Part shown: in pieces, positions 1-7,630 of the stretch
Layout: every line of letters begins with the position of its first letter
How positions within the stretch are numbered: the first letter of the stretch is position 1
Source of the DNA: Methylococcales bacterium
Lineage (GTDB): Bacteria > Pseudomonadota > Gammaproteobacteria > Methylococcales > Methylomonadaceae
Assembly (NCBI GenBank): GCA_026399075.1
Contig: JAPLRR010000078.1
Coordinates: forward strand, 1 to 64,000
Length of the DNA: 64,000 nucleotides
Reading direction: 5' to 3'
Notes under the pieces: generated by a model
Databases searched by the model: none
The model's input: only the letters and a program-made list of their open reading frames with translations
Told to the model about the DNA's origin: nothing
Program-made: the position numbers and the translations under genes

Positions 1-229
1 CCTCGGAAAAACAGGGAACATTCCCTGATTTCCAAGGTAACCGTTTTTTTGAGTCAACCCAACAGAGTCATTAACCGAAATGCTGAGGGGAACTGCCACC
101 GCGTCAGCGGTTTAGTTCAACTATAATTAGACATCCTAATTTGACGCGAAACATTACGCCATTTGTTTGTCTAAAATGATTTTTAAAATGTAAATTGTCT
201 CGTTCCCAAACCCTTAAGGCGTATAAATT

Positions 230-318
230 TAGGGTGGATTCGCCGATAGGCAATCCAGCATTTTTGGGCTTGATGCTACATTCGGCATGGCGGTTTGCCT
301 ATCGACGAAACCGACCTA
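230..318. repeat. Long inverted repeat (REP/MITE-like) downstream of nrdJb
   Basis: Two arms of about 24 bases, 230-253 and 295-318, are imperfect inverted complements sharing the core GATAGGCAA / TTGCCTATC. They flank a loop of about 40 bases. The rest of 1-351 holds no convincing gene. A short match to repeat family A (TTCCCAAAC at about 202-210) also lies here. The structure resembles a REP or small non-autonomous element and could double as an RNA hairpin, but it lies downstream of nrdJb and has no clear U-tract. Confidence 0.6.
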
Positions 319-351
319 CGGCCTGCTGCTTTTGATATGAAGCCACGCCCA

Positions 352-1062
352 TCACCCACACTTACTCTCCCCACAATTCAAACACGTCATGCAGCCATCC
401 ATCAATACCATGGCTTTGGTTTGGCATTTGGCGCATAACAGGGCTTTGGCTGGGAAATTGCCGGATTCGTCCAGTATTGAGGTGTCGCTGTGGATGGCTT
501 CAAATTCTTTGCGTTTGGCTTCTAGGAATTGTTTTTGGTGGTTGTCGAGTTCCTGCGGTTTGAGCATGCCGATTTTTTTCAGATGTTGTTCGATAGTGCA
601 GCCAATTTCTGCCACTAATGACGGCATGAACACACCGCCTTTTTTAAAGTAACCGCCTTTGGGGTCGAACACCGATTTAAGCTCGTCCACCAAAAAACAC
701 GCGTCACCGCCTTTGCGGAACACGGCCGAGATAACGCGCGTCAAGGCCAACACCCATTGGAAATGTTCCATGTTTTTGGAGTTGATGAACACCTCGTAGG
801 GGCGGCGTTCTTCGTATTCGGTGTCCATGTTCAAAATCATGTCGTTGATGGTGATGTATAGCGCATGTTCTGATTGTGGGGTTTTGATTTTGTAGGTGGA
901 GCCAAACAGCACTTCGGGTCGGGTGACGTTTTCGTGCATACTTTCCAAGTCCATTTTTTCGGCTTGGGTTTGCGCTTCGGCTTGTGCTTGCTCGGCAGCG
1001 GCTTTTTCTTCGTGGTTGATGACTTTGTAGCTGATGATTTTTTTGTTGATGCTGTGTGCCAT
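352..1062 (-). CDS. nrdJb: Split class II ribonucleotide reductase, C-terminal subunit NrdJb
   Basis: This 236-residue protein matches the small partner of the split adenosylcobalamin-dependent ribonucleotide reductase known from Pseudomonas. It has the TSCPD-type middle region (FRKGGDACFLVDEL, GGVFMPSLVAEIG) and ends in a Cys-rich tail (CAKCQTKAMVLMDGCMTC, then CGESKCG). That tail can be a zinc ribbon and the redox-active cysteines that re-reduce the large subunit. The ATG at 1062 is preceded by AGGAAC at suitable spacing. In relatives nrdJb follows nrdJa directly; here about 530 bases of toxin-antitoxin debris and repeat separate them, so the two subunits may no longer be tightly co-translated. 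Family assignment is confident. Confidence 0.88.
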   Translation of the reverse strand: MAHSINKKIISYKVINHEEKAAAEQAQAEAQTQAEKMDLESMHENVTRPEVLFGSTYKIKTPQSEHALYITINDMILNMDTEYEERRPYEVFINSKNMEHFQWVLALTRVISAVFRKGGDACFLVDELKSVFDPKGGYFKKGGVFMPSLVAEIGCTIEQHLKKIGMLKPQELDNHQKQFLEAKRKEFEAIHSDTSILDESGNFPAKALLCAKCQTKAMVLMDGCMTCLNCGESKCG

Positions 1063-1136
1063 TGGGGGTGTTCCTAATAAGTGTACATAAAGGCGATTAA
1101 GTTGATGGCCTTGGTCATAGGTATTGGCGGCTGCCG

Positions 1137-1373
1137 TTATTGTGGATCTGGCAACTGCTGTTCGTAGTGTTCAATAAATACGCCTAATGCGGTTACTAAA
1201 CGGGCAAGCGGATGGTTTTCATCTGCCCCGCCCAAATCCAGCAAACGGTTGAGTACGTTGACGGCGGTTTCGTAATCGTGTTCATCCGCTATCGGATAAA
1301 GCGGAATGGTCGCACATAGCGCGGCATAATGGTTGATGGCTTGGGGTGTTGTGGTGGCTGTTAAGGTTTCCAT
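1137..1373 (-). CDS. HigA-like antitoxin N-terminal domain, lacking the HTH
   Basis: A 78-residue protein resembling the N-terminal part of HigA/YgjM-type antitoxins: an early HYAALCATIPLYPI, then DYETAVNVLNRLLDLGG, then an acidic/aromatic stretch ending FIEHYEQQ. Full-length members are roughly 130 residues with a C-terminal helix-turn-helix, which is absent here. The start overlaps the end of a HigB-like toxin remnant in the toxin-then-antitoxin order typical of higBA. Some genomes keep such short proteins as intact genes, so it may still be expressed, but with the toxin truncated it is most likely a relic. Confidence 0.55.
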   Translation of the reverse strand: METLTATTTPQAINHYAALCATIPLYPIADEHDYETAVNVLNRLLDLGGADENHPLARLVTALGVFIEHYEQQLPDPQ

Positions 1374-1449
1374 AAATCGTACTCTTGATGTGTCAATACG
1401 GCGCGGATGTATACAATCTGTGTATTAAAATGGATGGCAGTGATTTCTC
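1361..1449 (-). pseudogene. HigB-like toxin, C-terminal remnant
   Basis: Reading the minus strand from about 1449 gives REITAIHFNTQIVYIRAV followed by LTHQEYDLWKP and a TAA at 1361-1363. This matches the final beta strands of HigB/RelE-type toxins, which typically read ...VYI+xVGTHxEYD. No start codon or N-terminal part exists: the frame runs straight into the repeat beginning at about 1449. The stop lies inside the HigA-like gene, a normal higBA overlap. I infer that a repeat insertion or deletion removed the rest of the toxin. Confidence 0.7.
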
Positions 1450-1560
1450 GTTCCCAAGCTCTGCTTGGGAATGCCTACCTTCAAGCTCTGCTTGATGTAT
1501 CCGCTACGCCAAGCGGAGCTTGGTCATAGGTATTCCCAAACTGGAGCTTGGGAACGAGAT
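1447..1560. repeat. Repeat family A, copy 1 (paired inverted form)
   Basis: The segment is made of CGTTCCCAAGCTCTGCTTGG at the left and an inverted counterpart ending CTTGGGAACGAGA at the right, with further short palindromes built on AAGC..GCTT in between. The same words recur at 21755-21807 and 22055-22108, and a fragment at about 202-210. It sits immediately against the truncated HigB remnant and inside the nrdJa-nrdJb interval. It encodes no protein. Confidence 0.75.
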
Positions 1561-1593
1561 GACCCCCGCGCGGGCAGCAAGCCTAGGCTAGGC

Positions 1594-4500
1594 TTAAAAC
1601 TTGCCGTAATAGCCTTCTTTCAGGGCATCAAACAAATTCGCCGCGCTGTGCAGTTCGCCGTCATATTCGACTTCTTCATTGCCTTTAAGCTCTATCACTT
1701 CGCCGTCTTCTAGGGTGAATTGGTACGTGGTGTTTTCCAAATCCGATTCTTTGACCAACACGCCTTGGAACACTTCGGGGTTGAAGCGGAAGGTGGTGCA
1801 GCCTTTTAGCCCTTGGTCGTAGGCGTATTCATAAATCGACTTAAAGTCTTCGTATGGGAAATCCGTGGGCACGTTGGCGGTTTTGGAAATCGACGAGTCT
1901 ATCCATTTTTGCGCAGCGGCTTGGATGTCAACGTGTTGTTTGGGCGTGACATCATCAGCGGCGATAAAATAATCGGGCAGTTTTTGCCCTGGGTCGTCGC
2001 TGTAGGGCATGGCGTTGGGGTTGATCATTTCCCGGTACGCCAATAATTCAAACGAAAACACATCAACTTTTTCTTTGGACTTTTTGCCGGCACGGATCAC
2101 ATTACGTGAATAATGGTGCGCAAAGCTAGGCTCTATGCCGTTGCTGGCGTTATTTGCCAAAGACAGCGAAATAGTTCCGGTAGGCGCTATGGAACTGTGG
2201 TGGGTAAAGCGTGCGCCAGACTCAATCAAGCCCGCCACCAATTCGGGTTCTTCTTTTGCCAGTTTTTGCATATAGCGGCTGTATTTGGCATGTAATACTT
2301 TGCCGGGGATTTGGTCGCCGATTTTATAGCCATCGGTGATCATTTCCGGGCGTTTGTGCAGCATTTCACCGCTAACGGTAAAGAGTTGCTCCATGACAGG
2401 CGCTGCGCCTTTTTCTTTCGCCAATGACAAACCAGCCTTCCAACCTTCCACGGCCAAAATTTTGGTGACTTCTTCGGTAAAGTGCAAAGACGGCGTATCG
2501 CCATATTTCATGCCCAGCATGGTGACAGTTGAACCTAAGCCCAAATAACCCATGCCGTGGCGGCGCTTGCTGATAATTTCCTCGCGTTGTTGTGGCAAAG
2601 GCAGGCCGTTGATTTCGACGACGTTGTCCAGCATACGGGTAAAAATCCGTATGGTTTTGCGGTAGCTTTCCCAATCAAAATAGGCATCTTGGGTAAATGG
2701 TTTTTTTACAAAACGGGTAAGGTTGATGGAGCCTAGAAGGCACGAACCGTAAGGCGGGAGCGGTTGTTCGCCGCAATTATGTGCATGTAAGCCATTGGCA
2801 TCAAAGGTATTTATTCCTGGCACTTGAATATCGTACACCGCTTCGTTGCCGTCGGCTGTGATGGATTCAACAGTAGCGACAAAGCGTTCACGGTTTAATG
2901 AACGGTGATAGTTTTTTAAGGCAAAATCAAGTTGTGCGGCTTTATGGGAGTCCGCAAAGTTGATTGCTTTTTGGTAAATGGCCAAATTATCGCCACTGAT
3001 GACCAATTCGTGTTGGGGGGAAATTTGATAATCAGCAACGCCGCCTTTGCCATTAGGCAGTTTTGTTATGCCTGCGGGGCGGCGGTTACGGTAAATGGTT
3101 GAGTTGATGCCTAACCGGAGTAGCATACGTTGCACGGCTTCTAATCGTGGCAGGTCGGATTGGGCCAAGCGGATACTCACACCTTTGTTTTGGCTGCCTT
3201 GGACAGAAGCATCTGCATCAAAAAATCCCTGCAAAAAGCCCCGGTAAAAATCACTGGAAGCGGTTTCTAGTGCTGGGCTGATACATTTGTTTCCTGGGGT
3301 CATGCCCAATTCTTCGGCCAGTGTCTTGAGCTGGGCAAAGCTAAGCCGAAACTCATTTCTTCCGGCTATTTCAAACCAACCTTTGAAATCACTCCGCGTG
3401 TTAAATTCTCCAGTGGCCGCCATCACTTTATCCATGATCGCTTCAACACCAGCATTCAGCGTATCAGTGCTGCTATTGACGATTTTCGCATTTTTCCAAA
3501 CGGACAATACGGCTTTATCTTCTTTTAATGTGCCGTCACCGACCAACAAGCCGATTAAGTAGCCTTGGTTTTCACTGTGGTTTCCAGGCCAAAAAGCCTG
3601 TTGGCGGTGGTTGTTCAACAAAACTTGGTCGCCCGCATGAAGTTGGTCTGCCGCACACCATTCCGTTTCTAAGTTATAACGGTCTAGGCGGGTAATTTTA
3701 CGCACCTTATGGTCATGGGTTAGGCGTAGGCTGTAACCCTCTTTAGTCTTTAATTTGACGACCTCTTTAGTGGCTGTTTTAAAGAAACCTTCATGCCCGG
3801 ACAGATGCTTTTGCCCATCAACTAACACGTCTATTTGTTGACCCAAGATAGCGCTGACTTGTTTTGGCCCTTGTCCTGTTTGTACCCATGTATCACCCGT
3901 CACACATGGATTCGTCGCCCGAATCTTCTCGCAAAACCAGTTGTTGTTCATCTCGTTCACTTTGTCGATGAGGATGAAACCGGGTTCGGCATAATCATAA
4001 GTGGAGCTCATGATGATGTCCCACAAGCGCTTGGCGGGGATGGTTTTGCTGATTTTGCAGGCGATAAAGCCGTCGTTGTTGACGACATAGCCGTCTTTGA
4101 CGGGCAAGTCGCGCCAGATGATTTGCTTGCTATCGCTTAAGTCCAATTTATCCAGCTTGACTTCTTTTTCAGTGACCGGAAATGACAGCGGCCAAGGCTG
4201 GTCATTTTTGACCGCTTGCATAAATTCCGTGGTGATCAGCAGCGACAAGTTAAATTGGCGCAGCCTGCCATTTTCGCGTTTGGCGCGGATAAATTCGATG
4301 ACATCGGGATGGCCTATGTCAAATGTCGCCATTTGCGCGCCGCGCCGTCCACCTGCGGAAGAGACGGTAAAACACATTTTGTCGTAGATGTCCATGAACG
4401 ACAGCGGCCCGGACGTGTACGCACCAGCGCCGGAGACGTAAGCATCTTTTGGGCGTAGTGTTGAATATTCATAACCGATTCCGCAGCCAGCTTTTAATGT

Positions 4501-4923
4501 AAGCCCCGCCTCATGCACTTTGCCCAATATATCGTCCATGGAATCGGCTATGGTGCCGGACACGGTGCAGTTGATTGTGGAGGTTGACGGTTTGTGCGCC
4601 AAAGCGCCCGCATTGGAGATAATCCGTCCGGCTGGGATGGCCCCTTGGCGCAGCGCCCATAAAAATTCTTTGTAATACTGCTCTTGCTTATGGTTGCCTT
4701 TTTCGACTTCAGACAAGGCTTTGGCGACCCGTTGGTAGGTCTCATCAATTGAGCCGTCTAGTGCCACCCCATCTTTGGTTTTTAAGCGGTATTTGGTGTC
4801 CCAGATGTCCATGGAAGCATCTTGAAAAGGGATTTCGGTGACGTTGTTGGCAATGACATGAAGATGTGCTGACATGGGGGATTTCCCTGACGTTAATGGG
4901 GTTGGTGAGTAAAAAGAAACCAT
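1594..4923 (-). CDS. nrdJa: Split class II ribonucleotide reductase catalytic subunit NrdJa, with intein
   Basis: Large subunit of the adenosylcobalamin-dependent ribonucleotide reductase, reducing ribonucleotides to deoxyribonucleotides with or without oxygen. The 1109-residue precursor contains a 377-residue intein (residues 340-716); the ligated exteins would be 732 residues, close to NrdJa of Pseudomonas. Extein landmarks are STINCTVSGTIADSMDD, LKAGCGIGYEYSTLRPK and the split active-site loop NP/CGEQPLPPYGSC. Start: ATG 4923 has AAGGTG upstream; an internal Met at 4875 preceded by AGGGAA is an alternative. NrdR boxes lie 41-87 bases upstream of 4923. Its partner nrdJb lies about 530 bases downstream. 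Confidence 0.93.
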   Translation of the reverse strand: MVSFYSPTPLTSGKSPMSAHLHVIANNVTEIPFQDASMDIWDTKYRLKTKDGVALDGSIDETYQRVAKALSEVEKGNHKQEQYYKEFLWALRQGAIPAGRIISNAGALAHKPSTSTINCTVSGTIADSMDDILGKVHEAGLTLKAGCGIGYEYSTLRPKDAYVSGAGAYTSGPLSFMDIYDKMCFTVSSAGGRRGAQMATFDIGHPDVIEFIRAKRENGRLRQFNLSLLITTEFMQAVKNDQPWPLSFPVTEKEVKLDKLDLSDSKQIIWRDLPVKDGYVVNNDGFIACKISKTIPAKRLWDIIMSSTYDYAEPGFILIDKVNEMNNNWFCEKIRATNPCVTGDTWVQTGQGPKQVSAILGQQIDVLVDGQKHLSGHEGFFKTATKEVVKLKTKEGYSLRLTHDHKVRKITRLDRYNLETEWCAADQLHAGDQVLLNNHRQQAFWPGNHSENQGYLIGLLVGDGTLKEDKAVLSVWKNAKIVNSSTDTLNAGVEAIMDKVMAATGEFNTRSDFKGWFEIAGRNEFRLSFAQLKTLAEELGMTPGNKCISPALETASSDFYRGFLQGFFDADASVQGSQNKGVSIRLAQSDLPRLEAVQRMLLRLGINSTIYRNRRPAGITKLPNGKGGVADYQISPQHELVISGDNLAIYQKAINFADSHKAAQLDFALKNYHRSLNRERFVATVESITADGNEAVYDIQVPGINTFDANGLHAHNCGEQPLPPYGSCLLGSINLTRFVKKPFTQDAYFDWESYRKTIRIFTRMLDNVVEINGLPLPQQREEIISKRRHGMGYLGLGSTVTMLGMKYGDTPSLHFTEEVTKILAVEGWKAGLSLAKEKGAAPVMEQLFTVSGEMLHKRPEMITDGYKIGDQIPGKVLHAKYSRYMQKLAKEEPELVAGLIESGARFTHHSSIAPTGTISLSLANNASNGIEPSFAHHYSRNVIRAGKKSKEKVDVFSFELLAYREMINPNAMPYSDDPGQKLPDYFIAADDVTPKQHVDIQAAAQKWIDSSISKTANVPTDFPYEDFKSIYEYAYDQGLKGCTTFRFNPEVFQGVLVKESDLENTTYQFTLEDGEVIELKGNEEVEYDGELHSAANLFDALKEGYYGKF
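2776..3906 (-). mobile_element. LAGLIDADG homing-endonuclease intein in NrdJa
   Basis: In-frame intervening protein of 377 residues. It begins with Cys340 (CVTGDTWVQTGQG, a typical block A) and ends HAHN at residue 716, followed by extein Cys717. A terminal His-Asn and a +1 Cys are the expected splice chemistry. Two dodecapeptide motifs of a LAGLIDADG endonuclease are visible: GYLIGLLVGDG and FLQGFFDADAS. There are no stops or frameshifts, so splicing and endonuclease functions both look intact. The insertion point splits the NP/CGE loop, so the +1 Cys is the predicted catalytic thiyl-radical cysteine. Confidence 0.93.
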
Positions 4924-4963
4924 AAATCAGCACCTTAAAGGGTCTGGGTGATCTTGGTTTTAA

Positions 4964-5010
4964 TGTCTATATATAGGTGTTTTTAAATTTATGAACACAA
5001 TATATAGTGT
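4964..5010 (-). promoter_or_regulatory. Tandem NrdR boxes upstream of nrdJa
   Basis: Two 16-base sites match the NrdR consensus acaCwATATATwGtgt. The box at 4995-5010 reads, on the minus strand, ACACTATATATTGTGT, a full match. The box at 4964-4979 has core CTATATATAG with weaker flanks. Their starts are 31 bases apart, three helical turns, the paired geometry known for NrdR repressor sites. I infer repression of nrdJa by NrdR under ATP/dATP control; nrdR itself is not in the window. Confidence 0.85.
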
Positions 5011-5108
5011 TTTTTAAGAAAAACAACCGATTTTTCTGGCACTGTAAAACACCCTGGGCCAGGTGCTTGTTTTTTAAGGTATGGGATTTTTTTGGGTCGA
5101 TTTTGGCA

Positions 5109-5136
5109 TAAAAAAAAGCCCGGTTTGGGCTTTTTG
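5109..5136 (-). terminator. Rho-independent terminator of the hydrolase gene
   Basis: A GCCC/GGGC stem (5118-5121 with 5127-5130) extended by A-T pairs gives, on the minus strand, AAAAAGCCC, a short loop, then GGGC and a run of T. It lies 30-60 bases after the stop of the minus-strand gene ending at 5167 and insulates it from the nrdJa promoter. Confidence 0.8.
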
Positions 5137-5166
5137 CTTGCCGCTTAGGGTGGAAGGTGGTTCTGG

Positions 5167-6186
5167 TTAGTCGGAAAAATTGCTGGTCTTTGCCGCTTGC
5201 GCCGCTAGAATTTTCAAGGCCTGTTTATCGGCACCCGAGGGGAGTTTTGGGGGCTTGCTGTTAATCCAAACGGCTATATCATGCCAAGCTATAGAGGCTT
5301 GTAAGTCGCGTAATAGCATGTGGTAGCCCTGCGGATAAATGGCCACGGTTTTGGTTTGGGTATCGGTGGCGAGAAATTGTTGCAAAAAAGTATAGGTGGG
5401 TTGTTTGGGGATAATCTCGTCTTTTTCACCATACAACAGCAAGGTGTTTTCGTGTAGCAAGTTTGCGCTATTAAAGGCACTGTCCATCAAATCGGTCAGC
5501 CCATAGATGGTTTCCACCCGCGTCCCTTTGATCACTAAAGGGTCTTTGCCCAAGGCGCGGAGCATGGGGATATTGTCTGATGGCATAACATGCACCCCTT
5601 CACCCGTTAAGGTCAGGTTAGGCATCGTATGCGCCAATGTCCACAGCAAGCTGGTTTGGTACCACGGCATGGTTGAACGCGCCCACAAGGCGGGCGCTGC
5701 CAAAATAATGCCCGTTACCTCGGGTTTGTTGGTTTGGCTCATGGTGGCCATAATAATGGCCCCGCCCATGCTCTCACCCAGCAAATAAATCGGACGCTTG
5801 GGGTAGCGCTGTTTGAGCAGTCCCACTAGCGTGCGTACATCGTCTGTATAGGCACCTTCACCTGCCCATAGGCCACGCTTAGGGGCGGCACCAAAGCCCC
5901 GTTGGTCATAAGCAAAACAAGCGATGCCTTGCTGACTAAAATACTCGCCGGGTTTTTCAAAAAAATGGCTGTAATCATTAAAGCCGTGCAAGGCGATCAA
6001 CACGGCTGTTGGTTCAGTTTTTGGTAGCCAATGGCGTAGCGGCAATTTAACACCGTCTTCGGTCAACAGCAGTTTTTCTTGTAGTTGGGCGGCATTGGTT
6101 TTTGCACCCGGCGGATATGCCATCGGTGTACAGCCCGTTAGCGCGGTAAGCAATAAGGCAAAGAGTGGCAGGTATAGGGTTTTCAT
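5167..6186 (-). CDS. Alpha/beta-hydrolase lipoprotein (lysophospholipase / serine aminopeptidase S33-like)
   Basis: About 339 residues from the chosen Met at 6186 (MKTLYLPLFALLLTALTGC), which gives a lipoprotein signal peptide with lipobox LTGC; an upstream Met at 6216 would bury that signal. The mature part is an alpha/beta hydrolase: oxyanion region LHGFNDYSHFF, nucleophile elbow GESMGG, a catalytic Asp in LYGEKDEIIP and a catalytic His in GYHMLL. This matches the Hydrolase_4 (monoglyceride lipase/lysophospholipase) group. Predicted membrane-anchored and periplasm-facing; the substrate is not predictable. It appears monocistronic, with a terminator directly after it. Confidence 0.83.
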   Translation of the reverse strand: MKTLYLPLFALLLTALTGCTPMAYPPGAKTNAAQLQEKLLLTEDGVKLPLRHWLPKTEPTAVLIALHGFNDYSHFFEKPGEYFSQQGIACFAYDQRGFGAAPKRGLWAGEGAYTDDVRTLVGLLKQRYPKRPIYLLGESMGGAIIMATMSQTNKPEVTGIILAAPALWARSTMPWYQTSLLWTLAHTMPNLTLTGEGVHVMPSDNIPMLRALGKDPLVIKGTRVETIYGLTDLMDSAFNSANLLHENTLLLYGEKDEIIPKQPTYTFLQQFLATDTQTKTVAIYPQGYHMLLRDLQASIAWHDIAVWINSKPPKLPSGADKQALKILAAQAAKTSNFSD

Positions 6187-6255
6187 GGATTCGGTTTGAT
6201 AGAAGGTGGTGCGCAATCTTGGGCAATGATACTCCTACAGCAGGTTAATCCGTTT

Positions 6256-6356
6256 TATAGAGTACGAAGTTAGGCGACACAAAGTACCCTCTCCCTATGG
6301 GAGAGGGTTAGGGTGAGGGTATTTCAAATGTCGCTTTACCAGCTTCGGCTCCTATA
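6256..6356. repeat. Dispersed repeat C, copy 1 (overlaps the end of moaE)
   Basis: About 100 bases from TATAGAGTACGAAGTT to TTCGGCTCCTATA recur almost identically at 60504-60608, with small indels before the hairpin. The centre is an imperfect palindrome, CCCTCTCCC...GGGAGAGGG, followed by TTAGGGTGAGGG. This copy runs into the 3' end of moaE and encodes its last 16 or so residues. Similar CCCTCTCCC/GGGAGAGGG elements are common REP-type repeats in proteobacteria. Confidence 0.85.
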
Positions 6357-6793
6357 TAACCGGTGGTATTATGGGCAACCCAGCGTTCATTATCGGCCAA
6401 TAGCCGTTCTTTTTTCCAAAAGGGCGCTTTGGCTTTTAAGGCTTCCATCAGGTAACGGCTGGCATCAAAGGCATCACCCCGGTGAGATGACCACACCGCC
6501 ACCAGCACGATCGGCTCAGTCGGCAATATATCACCTACCCGATGGACTATTAAGCTATCCAGCAGTTGCCATTGTTGCTGCGCCTCGCTGACGATTTTCC
6601 CTAATTGCTTTTCCGTCATACCGGGATAATGTTCCAAGGTCATTCCTTTAACAGACTCCCCGTCATTAAAATCGCGCATCGTGCCGATAAAAATACTGGT
6701 GGCACCCACTGCACCGCCGTGGGCGATGGTCGCTTGATAGGCTTGGATTTCCTGGTACGGGTCAAACCCCGTTGGGCATATTTTGATGGCCAT
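6308..6793 (-). CDS. moaE: Molybdopterin synthase catalytic subunit MoaE
   Basis: Large subunit of molybdopterin synthase, which with thiocarboxylated MoaD converts cPMP to molybdopterin. The 161-residue protein shows GAVGATSIFIGTMRDFN near residue 30, LEHYPGMTEKQL, HRVGDILPTEPIVLVAV and the lysine-bearing active-site stretch LKAKAPFWKKE. It follows moaD with a 2-base gap, so translation is probably coupled. The C-terminal tail after ERWVAHNTTGY (GAEAGKATFEIPSP) is encoded by dispersed repeat C and is unlike usual MoaE tails; it is probably dispensable. Confidence 0.92.
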   Translation of the reverse strand: MAIKICPTGFDPYQEIQAYQATIAHGGAVGATSIFIGTMRDFNDGESVKGMTLEHYPGMTEKQLGKIVSEAQQQWQLLDSLIVHRVGDILPTEPIVLVAVWSSHRGDAFDASRYLMEALKAKAPFWKKERLLADNERWVAHNTTGYIGAEAGKATFEIPSP

Positions 6794-6795
6794 GG

Positions 6796-7029
6796 CTAGC
6801 CACCTGTGACAGGTGGGAAAAAAGCCACTTCGTCACCATCTTGTACCGCACTGTCGAAGCTCACATACTCCATATTGACCGCCGCCAAAATCGTCTCAGG
6901 CAAGGCCAAGCCTGGGTTGGCAGCCGTCCAGACCTCATGCACAGCCAGCGCGTGGGTAAACGGCAAATGGTCTTCCGGGCGGCCCACGGATTCTTTTAAG
7001 CTGGCAAAATAGCGCACTTTAATGGACAT
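6796..7029 (-). CDS. moaD: Molybdopterin synthase sulfur carrier subunit MoaD
   Basis: A 77-residue ubiquitin-like protein that donates sulfur as a C-terminal thiocarboxylate. It starts MSIKVRYFASLKESVG and ends FFPPVTGG; the terminal Gly-Gly is essential in the family and present. It lies just upstream of moaE on the same strand and diverges from moaC, with about 75 bases between them for both promoters. No moaA or moaB is visible in the window. Confidence 0.92.
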   Translation of the reverse strand: MSIKVRYFASLKESVGRPEDHLPFTHALAVHEVWTAANPGLALPETILAAVNMEYVSFDSAVQDGDEVAFFPPVTGG

Positions 7030-7103
7030 AATGGTTCACGGGCTAAGAAAAGAGAGATAATAAAACATCACAAACACGGTTCTACAACTTAATTCTACTG
7101 ATA

Positions 7104-7586
7104 ATGACTTACACACCGCATTTTAATCAAGCTGGCGAAGCGCACATGGTCGATGTGGGCGAAAAAGCCATCACCCATCGCACCGCCGTCACTGAAGGCT
7201 ATATCACCATGCACCCCGAAACCTTGCAAATGATTATTGCAGGTGAACACAAAAAAGGCGATGTGCTGGCGATTGCACGGATAGCCGGCATTATGGCCAG
7301 CAAAAAAACCGCCGATTTAATCCCGCTATGCCATCCCTTGCCCATCACCCATGTGGAAATCCAGCTTAGCACCGAGCCAGAAAACCAGCGTGTACGCTGC
7401 CAAACCACGGTAAAAACCAATGGCCAGACTGGCGTTGAAATAGAAGCCCTGTGCGCCACCCAATGCGCCTTGCTGACTATCTATGACATGTGCAAAGCCG
7501 TTGATCGCGGCATGGTCATCGCCTCGGTGCAACTGCTGGAAAAGGCTGGAGGCAAGTCAGGGCATTGGCAGCGTGATTCAAGCTAA
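7104..7586 (+). CDS. moaC: Cyclic pyranopterin monophosphate synthase MoaC
   Basis: Second step of molybdenum cofactor biosynthesis, converting 3',8-cyclo-GTP to cPMP. The 160-residue protein carries the family landmarks [18 protein letters not shown] at the N-terminus, [14 protein letters not shown] and [20 protein letters not shown] followed by CKAVDRGM. Length is usual. It diverges from moaDE, so the three genes probably share a regulatory gap at 7030-7103. Confidence 0.94.
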   Translation: MTYTPHFNQAGEAHMVDVGEKAITHRTAVTEGYITMHPETLQMIIAGEHKKGDVLAIARIAGIMASKKTADLIPLCHPLPITHVEIQLSTEPENQRVRCQTTVKTNGQTGVEIEALCATQCALLTIYDMCKAVDRGMVIASVQLLEKAGGKSGHWQRDSS

Positions 7587-7630
7587 AACAGCCAGAAATT
7601 GTGGCCTTTGGCTGGGGCAGTTGCTTCACA

